From contig CM042688.1 in NCBI GenBank assembly GCA_023614405.1, forward strand, positions 377,071,331-377,135,330: 64,000 nucleotides of DNA. Direction: 5' to 3'. The position numbers were made by a program, and so were the translations under genes. Under the pieces are notes generated by a model that was given only the letters and a program-made list of their open reading frames with translations, did not search any database and was not told the origin of the DNA. This stretch comes from Avena insularis. Taxonomy: Eukaryota; Streptophyta; Magnoliopsida; Poales; Poaceae. Below, piece after piece: positions 11,812-22,555 of the stretch (position 1 is its first letter; the number at the start of each line of letters is the position of its first letter).

Positions 11812-13379
11812 GAAAGGCCCAACTTAAGTCGACTAGAGGGGGGGGGGGGTGAATAGGAGACTACCAATTTTTAATCTTTTATCGCACTTTTAAGGCTTAG
11901 CACAAAGTAAGGTTTGCTAGAGATGCAACTACGTGAAAAACCTAAATGACAAGAAACACAAAGATAAACGAGAGAGTAAATGCAAGAAGTAAAGGAGTGG
12001 AGCGAAGGAACCGGCGAGGGGACACATAGATGTAATTCCCGTAGTTCACTTCCAAAGAATCTACGTCTATGTTGGAGAGGTGTCGGGGACACACAAGGTC
12101 ACCCGAGCGCCACAAAGGCCTCACATTCTTCTCCGGTGAGCACCACCACAAAGGTGGCCTCACAATCCACTAACCGGTGACCTTGAAGGCGCCAACCGAA
12201 AACCTTTACAACAAGGTTGAGGGGAGGCTTCACAACTCAATTGAAGGCCCTCAACGACACCATGGAGCTTTACAACAAATACCCCAGCTCCGAGGATGCC
12301 CTACACCGTCTAGGGTTCCAAGAACCCAAGAGAAACAAAATCCACGAAGGATGTGTGGGGGAAATCAAATTCCTTTGGTGGAGGTGTAGATCTAGGTCAC
12401 CTCTCCCAATCCTCAAAAGATCAAGAGATTTGAGTGGGTGGGGAGAGAGATCTAGTCAAGTCAAGCTCTTGTGAAAATGGTGGAGAGAGAGAACCAAGAG
12501 ATAAGGTGGGAGGAGGAAGAAGGGGGCTTAAATAGTCTCCCTTCAAACGGGCAGATTCTGCCTAGCCCCGACGCCGTCGGTACTACCGGTGGCGGACCGG
12601 TAGTACCGGTGGGCGAGCCACCACCGGCCCAACACAGGCCACGTAACGGTCAGAAGACCTGTCAGTGGACCCAAACGGGCAGGCCAGAAGTACCGGTCCA
12701 GGTTCCGCCCCTAATTCCGTCAAATAGACAGTGCGAGGCAGAAGGTCATCTGACCCGCACTTCCCAGCGTCAGAACTGGGTCCAGAACTGGACCCAGAAC
12801 TACCGGTGACCGATGAAGGCCGGTACTACCGGTCAGGAAGCGGTACTACCGCTCAGGGGGCTAGATGCTGGTCGGGCCTGTACTACCGAGCCAAAGTCCG
12901 ATGCTAGTTCCGACAAATAGGCAAAGTTAGACAGAAGTCTTACTGAACCGAAAATTACCTCGTCGGAATTAGGACCAGAACTTCAGCCGGAAGTACCGCT
13001 CGAATAGCCCTGGGAAAAAACCTTGGGTGGTACTACCGCTGCCTGGCCGGTAATACCGGTCAGGGCATAAAACCCTCCAACTCAGCAGGAATCACTTTCT
13101 CACACGAAAACTGGGATGGCTGTGGAGGTGCATATATGGTCTGTGCATGAAAAGTTGATTTCCCACAACCTTCCTAGATGTACTCCCTCTTGATAGTACG
13201 GTAGCCTAAAATATAAAGCAAGAGAAAGTGAAAATAAGCACTATCGACTACAAGCTCTTCCTTGAGAAAAATCCATCCACGAGCACGACCGAAGATAAAC
13301 CCTGAAACTTGGACAAACGGTTAAACCACAAAAGGAGTTGTCATCAGCACCAAAAACATAAGGAGAAAATAATCCTTTC
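11812..13379 (-). repeat. Copia LTR (middle copy, 3' LTR of the full unit)
   Basis: The LTR is about 1.57 kb, opening tgaaaggcccaactt at 11812 and closing aatcctttca at about 13379 on the + strand. A purine tract adjoins it on the 13380 side and a PBS (gctctgataccaatt, + strand) on the 11811 side, so it is simultaneously a 3' LTR and a 5' LTR. It contains a poly-G run near 11829-11840 and several CGGTACTACCG-type words in 12567-13060. Confidence 0.85.
12527..12535 (-). promoter_or_regulatory. Putative TATA-like box of middle copia LTR
   Basis: CTATTTAAG on the minus strand is conserved at 23273-23281 in the 5' LTR and precedes a purine/pyrimidine-biased leader. The assignment as core promoter is inferred from position and conservation only. 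Confidence 0.4.
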
Positions 13380-13395
13380 AATCTCCCCCTTTTTG
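13380..13395 (-). other. Polypurine tract of the copia element
   Basis: On the minus strand aaaaagggggagat directly precedes the LTR start TGAAAGG. This is the standard plus-strand primer position for Ty1/copia elements and fixes the 3' LTR boundary. Confidence 0.8.
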
Positions 13396-13842
13396 GTGCT
13401 TGATGACAACCCCACAAGATTTGCACAAAGAATAACAGGCAGTAAAACAAAAGGAGAGAGAGGCTCCCCCTGAAGACATGGGAGAGAGCTCTCCCAACCG
13501 AGATAGACCAACAAGGGTGTAAGGAAGTAAAGGAGAAAAGAGTGGAGCTCATACCTTGCACCAACACCATTGTGGTGAAACAAAGATTGGATAACAAAGA
13601 ATAGTCCACCACACATCCTCATAAGAATACCACAGAGATACCTTACCACATAGACTCACCAACAAAGTAGCATCCATACAAGAGGTCCACAAACATTACA
13701 CAACGGAATAAAGTGTGCACGAGCATAAAAAGATCAAAGAAAAAGCAAGCTCGAGGCACAACCCATGCAAATCCCATGATCCTAACGGATCACTTTCTCC
13801 CCCTTTGGCATCAAGACGCCAAAAAGGGATAAAGTAGGCAAA

Positions 13843-15504
13843 CTACGCGCCCAACCCACCAACGAACGGAGGAGGCGGCTCGGGGTCCCAAGAGGCATTG
13901 TTCCAAGCGGGCGGAAACTGACTGGAGATCTCTGGCTCGTCATCACTATCAGTCCATCTGCAATGTGTGTTGATCCACTCATCCTTGGGTGCGGTGACGG
14001 AGCTAGACTCAGGTGACACAACAATGTCAAGCTTCCTCATGATGTCCTTCTCCCAGCAAACACTGTGTCTCTGAGCAACATAGGACTGATACTCACGGTC
14101 CTGAATGAAGCAGAAAGTCTTCTTAACCTTCTTCAGCAGCTTCTTAGCCCAAGAGGGCTGCCTCACAAGTTGGGGTGGAGGAGAAGCCTTAGCACGGTCC
14201 CCATCACTAGCATCTAAAGCATCCCTTCCAGCAGCAACTTCATTTTCAGCCTGAGAGCATGGTATCTTGTGCTTCATCACACGGAGAGTCTTTTCCTCAT
14301 GAATAGTGAGACATTCCTGAGGGAAGATAGAGCCTGTTGCCTCCCTCCACTTGGCATTGATGAGAGTCTGGATGTATGGAGCATATGGACAAGACCTCTT
14401 CTCAATCATAGCGGACCAGATTTCTTCAAATATATAATCCATAACATCAAGGGGCTCATGAGAGTTTTTGTGGCGGTAAGTCTGATACATGAGATCAATC
14501 TAGAAAGCATGAAGCTGATCAAAGTTACCTGCCTTGGGAGCAATCGTGTTCTGATAGACCTTGCGCATGATGTCATAGGTGGGAAGGAGATGGGCAACAT
14601 TTCCAGGTACGCCCCGACCCTCAATGTAGAGAGGCTCAAGAACTTCCGGCTCGGAGGCCTTCCCCCTATGCACCCACCACCCATTGGCACGACTGCCTTC
14701 CTGAATAGGGTAGCCAAGAAGGGTGGAAAACTTAGACCATTTAGCAGACAAATACTTGTTGTGTGTCATCCACTTCATGGTTCGATCAACAGGGTCAGTA
14801 TCAAAGTAGAGAGTTGAGTAGAACTGAGCAATGGCCCTCTCATCAAAGTTCTCATGGTGTTGCATAAGCTTGATTAACCCAAACCTCCTGCACATATCGA
14901 GTGCTTCACCAAAGTACTCAAGGTTACTCTCCATCTTTGCAATGTTGATGTGCTTCTGAGGGGCACAAACATTTTTCTTCTTGGTAGCATAAACCTCAAA
15001 ATAGATCTCAGCTTGACACATGGTGTGGAAGAAAGGATCCTGAGCCAGGCGGTCACGAGGAACAATGTAGGGATCAATCTTGCGAAAATCCTCATAAGCA
15101 AGCTACGGCCAAGAGGAAATCTTCTTCTTGCTCGAATCAGGTCCAGAGGTGGTCTTCTTTTGGCTTGCCAGAACAGGCCTTTTGCCTTCCGCAGCAAAGA
15201 CGACGTCAGCCTTTTTGCAGCCTTGACAGTAGTCCGATCGAGGGCGCACAACCTCTAGATCATCCTCATCAATCTCTGACGGTACACGAGAGGGAGCACG
15301 AGACCGCTTGGATCTGCCACGGGAACCCCCTTGCCCTGAGAGAAAGGCAAATAGAAAGGAGGAAATCGAGGATAAGTGCACAAGGTCGAAGAAAAACGAA
15401 AAACAACTAGATTGGATTGACACAGTATAGAGGCAGATATCAAAATAACTGGTGCATCGGAAGTTCCGCCTGGTGGCCGAAACTACCGGTCGCACAGGGC
15501 GCAC
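13843..15504 (-). pseudogene. Extra ORF in env position of the copia element, two TAG stops
   Basis: One frame runs from about 15504 to 13843, broken by TAG codons near 15104 and 14497. The readable parts give a basic N-terminus (GGSRGRSKRSRAPSR), a Lys/Ser linker, a block with AIAQFYSTLYFDTDP and KWMTHNKYLSAKW, and an acidic Pro-rich C-terminus ending FVGGLGA. The middle block resembles the 'putative plant transposon protein' domain seen in TE-encoded proteins of grasses; this is recall, not a search. A good 3' splice acceptor (pyrimidine tract ending cag, near 15340 on the minus strand) lies just before the basic block, so a spliced subgenomic mRNA is plausible. I see no signal peptide or transmembrane segment in the main block, so 'env' describes only position. 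Confidence 0.55.
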
Positions 15505-16145
15505 TGGAAGTACCGGTCATGCCCTCAGCGGTAGTACCAGTGAGAAGACCACGCCTGTAGTACCGATGGATCCGCACCGGTAGTACCGGTCAGGGCACGA
15601 GGAGGGCAATTCGACTGGAAATCACAGATCTACGAAACTTGATGCACAAATTGATGAAATCTAGACAATGTACTGAGGTAAAACAGTCTATAGTCGAATC
15701 CTAGCCCTACCAAGAATTCCCATAGCAGTTCTAGCCAAAGAAGGGCCCTAGACATGGCATGTCCTACTCAAGCACAAAAATGTCCAGATCTCCATGAATG
15801 GAGCATGAGAGGAGCAAATACCAGGGTCCATGGCGGGGAATCGAGGAAGGGAAGAATCTCATGGAGCCGATCTGAGGAGGGACGGCAGGAAACGGTGTGG
15901 CCGACGACGACACCGTGGAGAGCTTCTTGGGGAAGAGGGATGGTAAGATGGGGTCAAGGGGAGGCAAATGGGGAAGATGACCCCGTGCCCCCTTGGCCCG
16001 TCATAACGGACTCCTCAATCGGTAGTACCGGCCAGGGGAACATCGACACCGGAAGCTCAGGAAGGAGCGGTACTTCCGATCAGGGCAGAATTTCTGAGAG
16101 ATTTGGCCCTGACCAGTAGTACCGGCTCCGACCGGAACTACCGAC
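15470..16145 (-). repeat. Cluster of CGGTAGTACCG-type words between pol and the extra ORF
   Basis: At least eight copies or near copies of an 11-base word, CGGTAGTACCG or its complement CGGTACTACCG, occur at about 15478, 15508, 15526, 15553, 15576, 16019, 16065 and 16109-16140. The same words cluster in both LTRs. The region carries no recognisable coding sequence and could be an intron or leader for the extra ORF. Confidence 0.6.
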
Positions 16146-16536
16146 GATTCCTAGAAAACGAGCTCCTGATTTTGATTGGCAAGAGAAAAAGACCTTGTGC
16201 AGAACTTGAAAAGACACAAACTAAGAAGAAATGACAAACCAGATCCACTAGAAAGAATCAAACTCAAAAAGACTACGAGTCAAACAAAACAAAGTCGGTG
16301 GCCTAGGCCACCATATATGAGTATATTTGTCTTGAAACCGCGAAGATGTATCTTGGGTTCATTACCAAAACTCATCATTTAAGCTCATTTTGTCTCCTTG
16401 AGAGACCATAGAGAATGAATACATTAGTGTGTGCATAATAGGAGTGTTGGTTCATATGGGGAACCACACTCCCCCTAAAACCATGCGTACACCCAAACAA
16501 GATATTCTTTGAGACCCGGGTATGTGCGCAAGATAC

Positions 16537-18054
16537 TCAAGTCACGTTGCTTGAATCAATGATATTTAGTTCATGCGTCAACTCCCGGAACCTTGCTTCA
16601 TCAAGTGGCTTCGTGAAAAGATCCGCAAGATTGGCCTTGGTAGGAACATACTCCAAAGAAATGTCTCCTCTAGCAACATGATCCCGAATGAAATGATGAC
16701 GAATCTCAATGTGCTTGGTCTTGTTGTGTTGAACTGGGTTGTGAGCAATAGCAATAGCACTCTCATTGTCACACAGAAGTGGCACCTTGACGAAAGAGAG
16801 TCCAAGATCCTTCAAGGTTTTCTTCATCCATAGAAATTGAGCACAACAACTCGCGATGGAGATGTACTCAGCTTCAGCAGTGGACAAAGACACGTAGTTT
16901 TGCTTCTTCGATGACCAACTCACCAAAGACCTCCCAAGAAATTGACAAGCACCAGAGGTAGACTTCCTCTCCACTTTGTCTCCTGCCCAATCCGAATCCG
17001 TGTAACCAATGAGATCAAAGCTGGCCCCCTTTGGGTACCACAGCCCAAAGTTAGGGGTATGAACCAAATATCGAAAGATTCTCTTGACCTCCACCATGTG
17101 GCTTTCCTTTGGCGCGGCTTGGAATCTTGCACACATACCCACACTCAACATAATATCCGGTCGAGATGCACAAAGATAGAGTAGAGAACCAATCATTGAG
17201 CGATAAAGCTTTTGATCCACATCCTTACCCTTGGGATCAAGATCAAGATTAACCTTTGTGGGCATGGGAGTTTTGATTCCATTTACTTGATCAAGGTTGA
17301 ACTTCTTGAGCATATCTTGGACATATTTAGCTTGGTTGATGAAAGTCCCATTCCTCAATTGTTTGACTTCGAAGCCAAGAAAGAATTCCAACTCCCCCAT
17401 CATAGACATCTCAAAGCGGTCAGTCATGAGCTTAGCAAAATCCTCATTGAAAGTTTTGTTAGTAGACCCAAAAATAATGTCATCGACAAAGATTTGGCAA
17501 ATGAACAAGTTTCCTCCAACTTTATTAGTAAAAAGAGTGGGATCAATGAGGCCTACTTCGAAACCACGGTCTAACAAAAGCTCTCTAAGGCACTCATACC
17601 ATGCACGTGGGGCTTGCTTGAGACCATATAGTGCCTTATCGAGTTTGTAGACATGGTCCAGGAAGAGGGGGTCCTCAAATCCTGGAGGTTGCTTGACATA
17701 CACCAATTCATTTAGGGGACCATTAAGAAAAGCACTCTTGACATCCATTTGTTGCAACTTGAAGTTATGATGGGTAGCAAAGGCAAGAAGCATGCGAATG
17801 GATTCTAGACGGGCAACGGGAGCATAAGTTTCACCATAGTCTATGCCCTCAACTTGAGAGTATCCTTGGGCAACTAACCTTGCTTTGTTGCGGACGACTA
17901 TACCATTTGCATCCCTCTTGTTCTTGAAGATCCACTTGGTCCCAATCACATTTTGACAATCTTTGGGTCTCTTCACAAGAGTCCACACCTTGTTCCTCTT
18001 GAAGTTGTGGAGTTCTTCGTTCATAGCATCGAGCCAATCATCATCTTCAAGAGC
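16537..18054 (-). CDS. pol: Copia reverse transcriptase-RNase H
   Basis: This frame covers the whole Ty1/copia RT and RNase H. Visible blocks are [56 protein letters not shown], the catalytic [13 protein letters not shown] (YVDD is usual; here Phe replaces Tyr), YTDSDWAGD with [20 protein letters not shown], and the C-terminal [15 protein letters not shown]. It is uninterrupted for 495 codons from the Met near 18024, which is not a true start: the frame continues upstream as EDDDWLDAM until a TAA at about 18057. It is the best-preserved enzyme in the window, but upstream lesions separate it from gag-integrase. Confidence 0.85.
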   Translation of the reverse strand, partial: ALEDDDWLDAMNEELHNFKRNKVWTLVKRPKDCQNVIGTKWIFKNKRDANGIVVRNKARLVAQGYSQVEGIDYGETYAPVARLESIRMLLAFATHHNFKLQQMDVKSAFLNGPLNELVYVKQPPGFEDPLFLDHVYKLDKALYGLKQAPRAWYECLRELLLDRGFEVGLIDPTLFTNKVGGNLFICQIFVDDIIFGSTNKTFNEDFAKLMTDRFEMSMMGELEFFLGFEVKQLRNGTFINQAKYVQDMLKKFNLDQVNGIKTPMPTKVNLDLDPKGKDVDQKLYRSMIGSLLYLCASRPDIMLSVGMCARFQAAPKESHMVEVKRIFRYLVHTPNFGLWYPKGASFDLIGYTDSDWAGDKVERKSTSGACQFLGRSLVSWSSKKQNYVSLSTAEAEYISIASCCAQFLWMKKTLKDLGLSFVKVPLLCDNESAIAIAHNPVQHNKTKHIEIRHHFIRDHVARGDISLEYVPTKANLADLFTKPLDEARFRELTHELNIIDSSNVT

Positions 18055-19990
18055 TTAGAAGACCTTTTGGGGCTCAACATGAGAAATAAACGCATGATGA
18101 AAAGAGGTTAGTTGTCTCCTAGTAGTGGAGCCCCTATTGAAATCTCCATAAACATTATCAAGGATATGGCCATCTTTGATGAGCTTGGCGAGACGGCATG
18201 CTTGACGCCGAGCTTGGGTCTCAAGATGAGATTCTTGAGCAACCACTTGATCATCACCACGGTTCGAGTTCCCTCCTTGACATCTTCACCAACATCAACC
18301 GAGGGAGAGACACCATCATTTGGCAGAGAGACATTTGCTTGACCTTGTTCATTGTCAACTTGACCTTCTTCAACTTGACCTTGAGAGACATGAGGAGCTT
18401 CACAACCTTGGAGGGGTGGAGCTTGATCAACTTGAGGTAGACTTGAACTTGGAGAGTCATGAACATGAAGACCTTGAGAGGAGCTTGGAGAATCTTGAGG
18501 AGCAATAAGTTGACCTTGAGGTGCAAGATGGTCTTGTGAGAGTGAAGGCTCCGCTTGAGTGGAGCTTGGTCCTTCTCCTTCTGCCACAAGGGGATCCTCA
18601 ATGGGGTGGAAGAAACCCACACCCATTCTTCTTATGGCTTGGGGAGGAATTTCATCACTTGGATCACGAATACCATCTTGCCGCACAAGAGACTCATGAT
18701 CTTCATCAAACTCGACATTGCTAGATTCTTCAACCCTTCCTGTTGCTTTGTTGTAGACTCGATAGGCATGGGATTGATTTGAGTACCCAACAAAGATCCC
18801 TTCTTGAGCCCTAGATTCAAACTTTGATAAGCGGACACCTTTCTTGAGAAGGAAGCATCTACACCCAAACACCCAGAAGTACTTGACATTTGGCTTCCGA
18901 CCAGTGAAGAGCTCATATGGAGTCTTGTTCTTCTTCTTGCGTAGATAGAGGCGATTGGTTGCATGGCAAGCGATTGAGATGGCTTCAGCCCAAAAGTTAT
19001 ATGGAGACTTGAATTCCGCCAACATGGTCCGGGCCGCATCCATCAAAGTATGGTTCTTCCTTTTGGCAACACCATTTTGTTGAGGGGTATAGGGAGTAGA
19101 GTATTGATGTTTGATCCCCTCATCACTAAGAAACTCATCCAATGTGTAGTTCTTGAATTTGGTGCCATTGTTGCTTCTAATGGTGAGGATGGTGGAATTG
19201 AGTTTCCGTTGCACTTGATTGGCAAAGTCGATGACGGTTTGTTGTGTCTCACTCTTGAACTTGAAGAAGTAGACCCAAGTGTAACGTGAAAAGTCGTCAA
19301 CAATTACCAAACAATACTTCTTCCCACCAAGACTATCATGAGAGGGAGGCCCAAAGAGATCCATGTGAAGAAGCTCCAAGCACCATTCAGTGGTGATTTG
19401 ATTAAGGATCTTGTGAGGTTTCTCATGCATCTTCCCTTCTATACAAGCCCTGCACACACGATCTTTGGCAAAGGAAATGTCTTTTAGTCCAAGGACGTGG
19501 CCCCCCGTGTAGAGACTTTGCAAAGACTTCATGTTAACGTGGGCTAGGCGGCGATGCCACAACCAACCCACGTCGGCTTTCGCATAGAGACATATAGCAT
19601 GTGTAGATGGCTTTCCGGAGAAATCCACTACATATAAGTCATGCTCTACGTATCCAACGAAAGCCACCATGAGAGACTTGCTCCACATAAGGACCACAGA
19701 GTGCTCATTAAAGAAAGATGAAAGACCCATGATAGCAAGAGCACGAACGGAAAGGAGATTGTAGCCAAGGGTTTTGACAAGCATGACATTTACCAAGGAT
19801 ACATCCGGGGTTACTACCACCTTACCAAAACCCAATACCTGAGAGCTTGTTTTATCACCATAGGAGACTAAAGTATTGGCAAAATTTGGCCTAATCTCCG
19901 ACATGATAGACTTGCTTCCAGTCATATGGCTTGTAGCTCCACTATCAAGCACCCATTTTGCACCTACGGAAGCAAAGTCCTACAAGAAAA
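18055..19990 (-). pseudogene. pol: Copia protease-integrase, frameshifted and active-site mutated
   Basis: The protease motif VLDSGATSHM lies near 19945. The integrase zinc finger (WHRRLAH, then CRAC) and the first catalytic Asp (HMDLFGP) are normal. The second catalytic Asp is Asn (RSNNGTKF, codon at 19170-19172) and the Glu is Lys (TPQQNGVAKRKN, codon at 19062-19064), so the DDE triad is lost. A Gln/Ser-rich linker follows. Near 18250 the frame shifts and the pol reading continues in another frame (AQESHLETQARR) to a TAA near 18057. Upstream, the protease frame meets a TAG near 19970 between gag and PR. Confidence 0.85.
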
Positions 19991-22504
19991 TCAAGCTTTG
20001 GTTTTAGGTAACCATTTTGCAATGGGTCCTCTTTTGTTAGTCACAAGGGTCTTAGGTACCCAAATGTTCCAATGGTAATCATGAGTATAAGATGTACCAA
20101 TGTACTTAGCATAAACATGACCATCCAAAGATTTGCAAAGAATGTAGGAAGGATTATTCTTCCCGGCAAAGTTATCACTTTGCACAATGGTAGAATCAAG
20201 AGAGGATACTAGAGCAAGGTTCTTGCTCTTCTTCCTTTTCTTGTTCCTTCTCTTGTTCTTCCTCTTGTTAGTAGCTTGCCCTTTTGCAAGCTGATCTTTC
20301 AATGTCTTGTTCTCCTCAACAAGATTCTCATGCTTGCAACAAGGGTTAGACGAACAAGACAAATGCACAATAGGCATAGCGGAAGACTTTGAATGTTCAT
20401 TATTTAATTGCGTTTGAAGTTGCTCATGAGCCTCAAAGATACTTGAGAATTTACTCTCCAAGGCATGATGTTCCTCCTTGAGTTTCTCAAAATCCTTGAG
20501 GCATTCATGACTAACACCAAACTCAACCTTTTCATTTTTAAGGAGATTCAATGAAGCAATAACATGATCTCGTTCTTTAACAAGTTGCGATATAAAGGCA
20601 TTATGGTTATCAATAAGTTTAGCCACACTTTCCTCAAGAGTTATTCTCATGTTATGTTCATCTTCAAGAGATTGAGATAGAGAGGCAATCTCATCGGCGG
20701 CCTCTCTCTCATTTTTACCTAACATGTCAATAACTTCTTCTTCCTCATCTAGCATTTCCCTAACATGGTCAAGTTGGTTTACAAGTGTTTCAAAGCACAT
20801 TCTAGTATCGTCATCTAGATGCTCCATGGATTCACACATGCTTACCATCTCTTTCTTAACCTCTAAACCCTCTAGATCATGCAAGGGAAGTTCATTTTGG
20901 GAGGCCTTGGAAGCGGGAGTTACCTCGGTGGCCTTAGCCATGTGACACTTTTGGTTGCGGTTGGTGATGTTCTCGTTTGGAGAGTCGAAGAGAGACACTC
21001 GTGGAGTAGATGAAGTAGCAATAGCGGCAACCCCCACGATCTCTCCACCTTGACCTTCATTCTCAACATCATCATCATTGCCCGAGAAGTACTCTTCATG
21101 GACCACCATCGCCCTTTCCTTGTTAGGTAAGTTCTTGTGGTGGAAGTTCTTCTTCAAAGGATGAAGAGGTCTTGGTTTGTTCTTGCGAATGAGGCGGCCT
21201 CCATTGTTTTCTCTATTCTTGAAGGGGCATTGAACTACAAAGTGACTCTTGTCGTTGCAATTGTAACAAGATCTAGCCTTTGGAGTCTTCATGGTTGAGT
21301 TGAATCTTGGGTTGTCCCTTGACCTTGACTTCATGCCCGGTTTTTTCCAAAACACCCTTGATGCTAGAGCCAAGTGCTCATTGAAAGCATATTTGATGTC
21401 CTCTTGAGACCACTCACTTGAGTTGTCGTCTTCATCAACTTCCACCACTTGAGCTTTAAAGGCAAGGTTCAACTTTTGAGACCCATAAGCACGAGCACGA
21501 GCTGACTCCGCATTCTTCTTGGCAATGGTCATGGAAATAACTTCACTCAGCACCTCTTGAGAGGACATGGTATGGTAGTTGCTTCTCCCCTTGATAGAGT
21601 TGAGTTTTTCTTCCTCAAAGGGAAGAAGAGCTTGAACAAACTTCCTCTTCATGAACTTGTCGTCAACATAGGTAGCTCCAAGGTCCCTCAAGGTACAACA
21701 TAGAACCTTGAGCCGACGATACATGTCTTCGTGTGTCTCATCATCTTGCATTGCAAAGCCATCGGACTCATTGTTGGCTTCATCAAACTTGGAGCTTTGA
21801 ATACTCGCATTTCCAATATACAACTCGGTGAGATGATCCCAAGCTTCTTTGGCGGTGGAGAATTGGCAAATGTGAGCAAAGTCCTTGGGGGTCAATGCCT
21901 TTTGAATCATACCCAAGGCAGTGGCATTGAGTTGCTTGTCCACGACCTCGACACGAGTCAACTTCTTAGCATCATAAGGAGAGAAATCTTCCTCCATAAT
22001 CCTCATCAATTCAATAGAAGAGCTGGAGATATGAGATTGCATTAGATATTGCCAATTGGCGAAGTTAGAAGTATCTAGTATGGGAGGTGCTCCTTGAGGT
22101 ATGATGTGCGGCATGGGAATGGGAGGGTCCGGTGTGTAATTGAACGGTGGTGGTACCGCCGAGTAATCATTTTCCCTATCTCCCTCTTTGGAGGAGGAGT
22201 CACCTAGCCCCTCAGTGTTCTCGCTTGGGCGCTTGGTGGTTTGAGCCACAAAGCCTAAGCCCAAGTGTTTTGGGGCTGCCGCGGGAATCACCCCGGGGGC
22301 AACCATTTGCATGGGAGCGGAGGGGGCTTCAGCGGCAAGATATGCATCATGAGGGGTTTCTAGCATGGGGGTAGGCTTAAGGGATTGCAAAAGAGTCATC
22401 ATTTCCTCAAACTTGGTCATCATGGATGTCTCTAATCGATTGAGGTCATCCATGGAGGCCAAGTTCTTGGTGGCTGCACCCACACTTCCCTCTTCTTCGG
22501 CCAT
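19991..22504 (-). CDS. gag: Copia gag (long, coiled-coil, SIRE/Maximus type)
   Basis: An uninterrupted 837-codon frame begins MAEEEGSVGAATKN at 22504, about 40 bp after the PBS. The order is a Pro-rich N-terminus, a capsid block (FANWQYLMQSHISSSS, then DHLTELYIG) around residues 140-330, a CCHC zinc knuckle (CYNCNDKSHFVVQC) around residue 415, an acidic stretch, a long heptad-rich coiled coil around residues 550-720, and a Lys/Arg-rich block (RKNKRRNKKRKK) near residue 760. The protein would form the cytoplasmic virus-like particle and bind element RNA. It ends in a different frame from protease, so a shift or separate translation would be needed. The length matches SIRE-type gag proteins, which are longer than most copia gags. 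Confidence 0.85.
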   Translation of the reverse strand: MAEEEGSVGAATKNLASMDDLNRLETSMMTKFEEMMTLLQSLKPTPMLETPHDAYLAAEAPSAPMQMVAPGVIPAAAPKHLGLGFVAQTTKRPSENTEGLGDSSSKEGDRENDYSAVPPPFNYTPDPPIPMPHIIPQGAPPILDTSNFANWQYLMQSHISSSSIELMRIMEEDFSPYDAKKLTRVEVVDKQLNATALGMIQKALTPKDFAHICQFSTAKEAWDHLTELYIGNASIQSSKFDEANNESDGFAMQDDETHEDMYRRLKVLCCTLRDLGATYVDDKFMKRKFVQALLPFEEEKLNSIKGRSNYHTMSSQEVLSEVISMTIAKKNAESARARAYGSQKLNLAFKAQVVEVDEDDNSSEWSQEDIKYAFNEHLALASRVFWKKPGMKSRSRDNPRFNSTMKTPKARSCYNCNDKSHFVVQCPFKNRENNGGRLIRKNKPRPLHPLKKNFHHKNLPNKERAMVVHEEYFSGNDDDVENEGQGGEIVGVAAIATSSTPRVSLFDSPNENITNRNQKCHMAKATEVTPASKASQNELPLHDLEGLEVKKEMVSMCESMEHLDDDTRMCFETLVNQLDHVREMLDEEEEVIDMLGKNEREAADEIASLSQSLEDEHNMRITLEESVAKLIDNHNAFISQLVKERDHVIASLNLLKNEKVEFGVSHECLKDFEKLKEEHHALESKFSSIFEAHEQLQTQLNNEHSKSSAMPIVHLSCSSNPCCKHENLVEENKTLKDQLAKGQATNKRKNKRRNKKRKKSKNLALVSSLDSTIVQSDNFAGKNNPSYILCKSLDGHVYAKYIGTSYTHDYHWNIWVPKTLVTNKRGPIAKWLPKTKA

Positions 22505-22540
22505 TGTCTCTTAGGCGGTTAAGCCTGAAGAAAGAGCCGA

Positions 22541-22555
22541 GGCTCTGATACCAAT
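22541..22555 (-). other. Primer-binding site of the copia element
   Basis: Directly after the 5' LTR the minus strand reads attggtatcagagcc, complementary to the 3' end of initiator-Met tRNA. The same motif follows the middle LTR at about 11798-11811. Confidence 0.85.
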
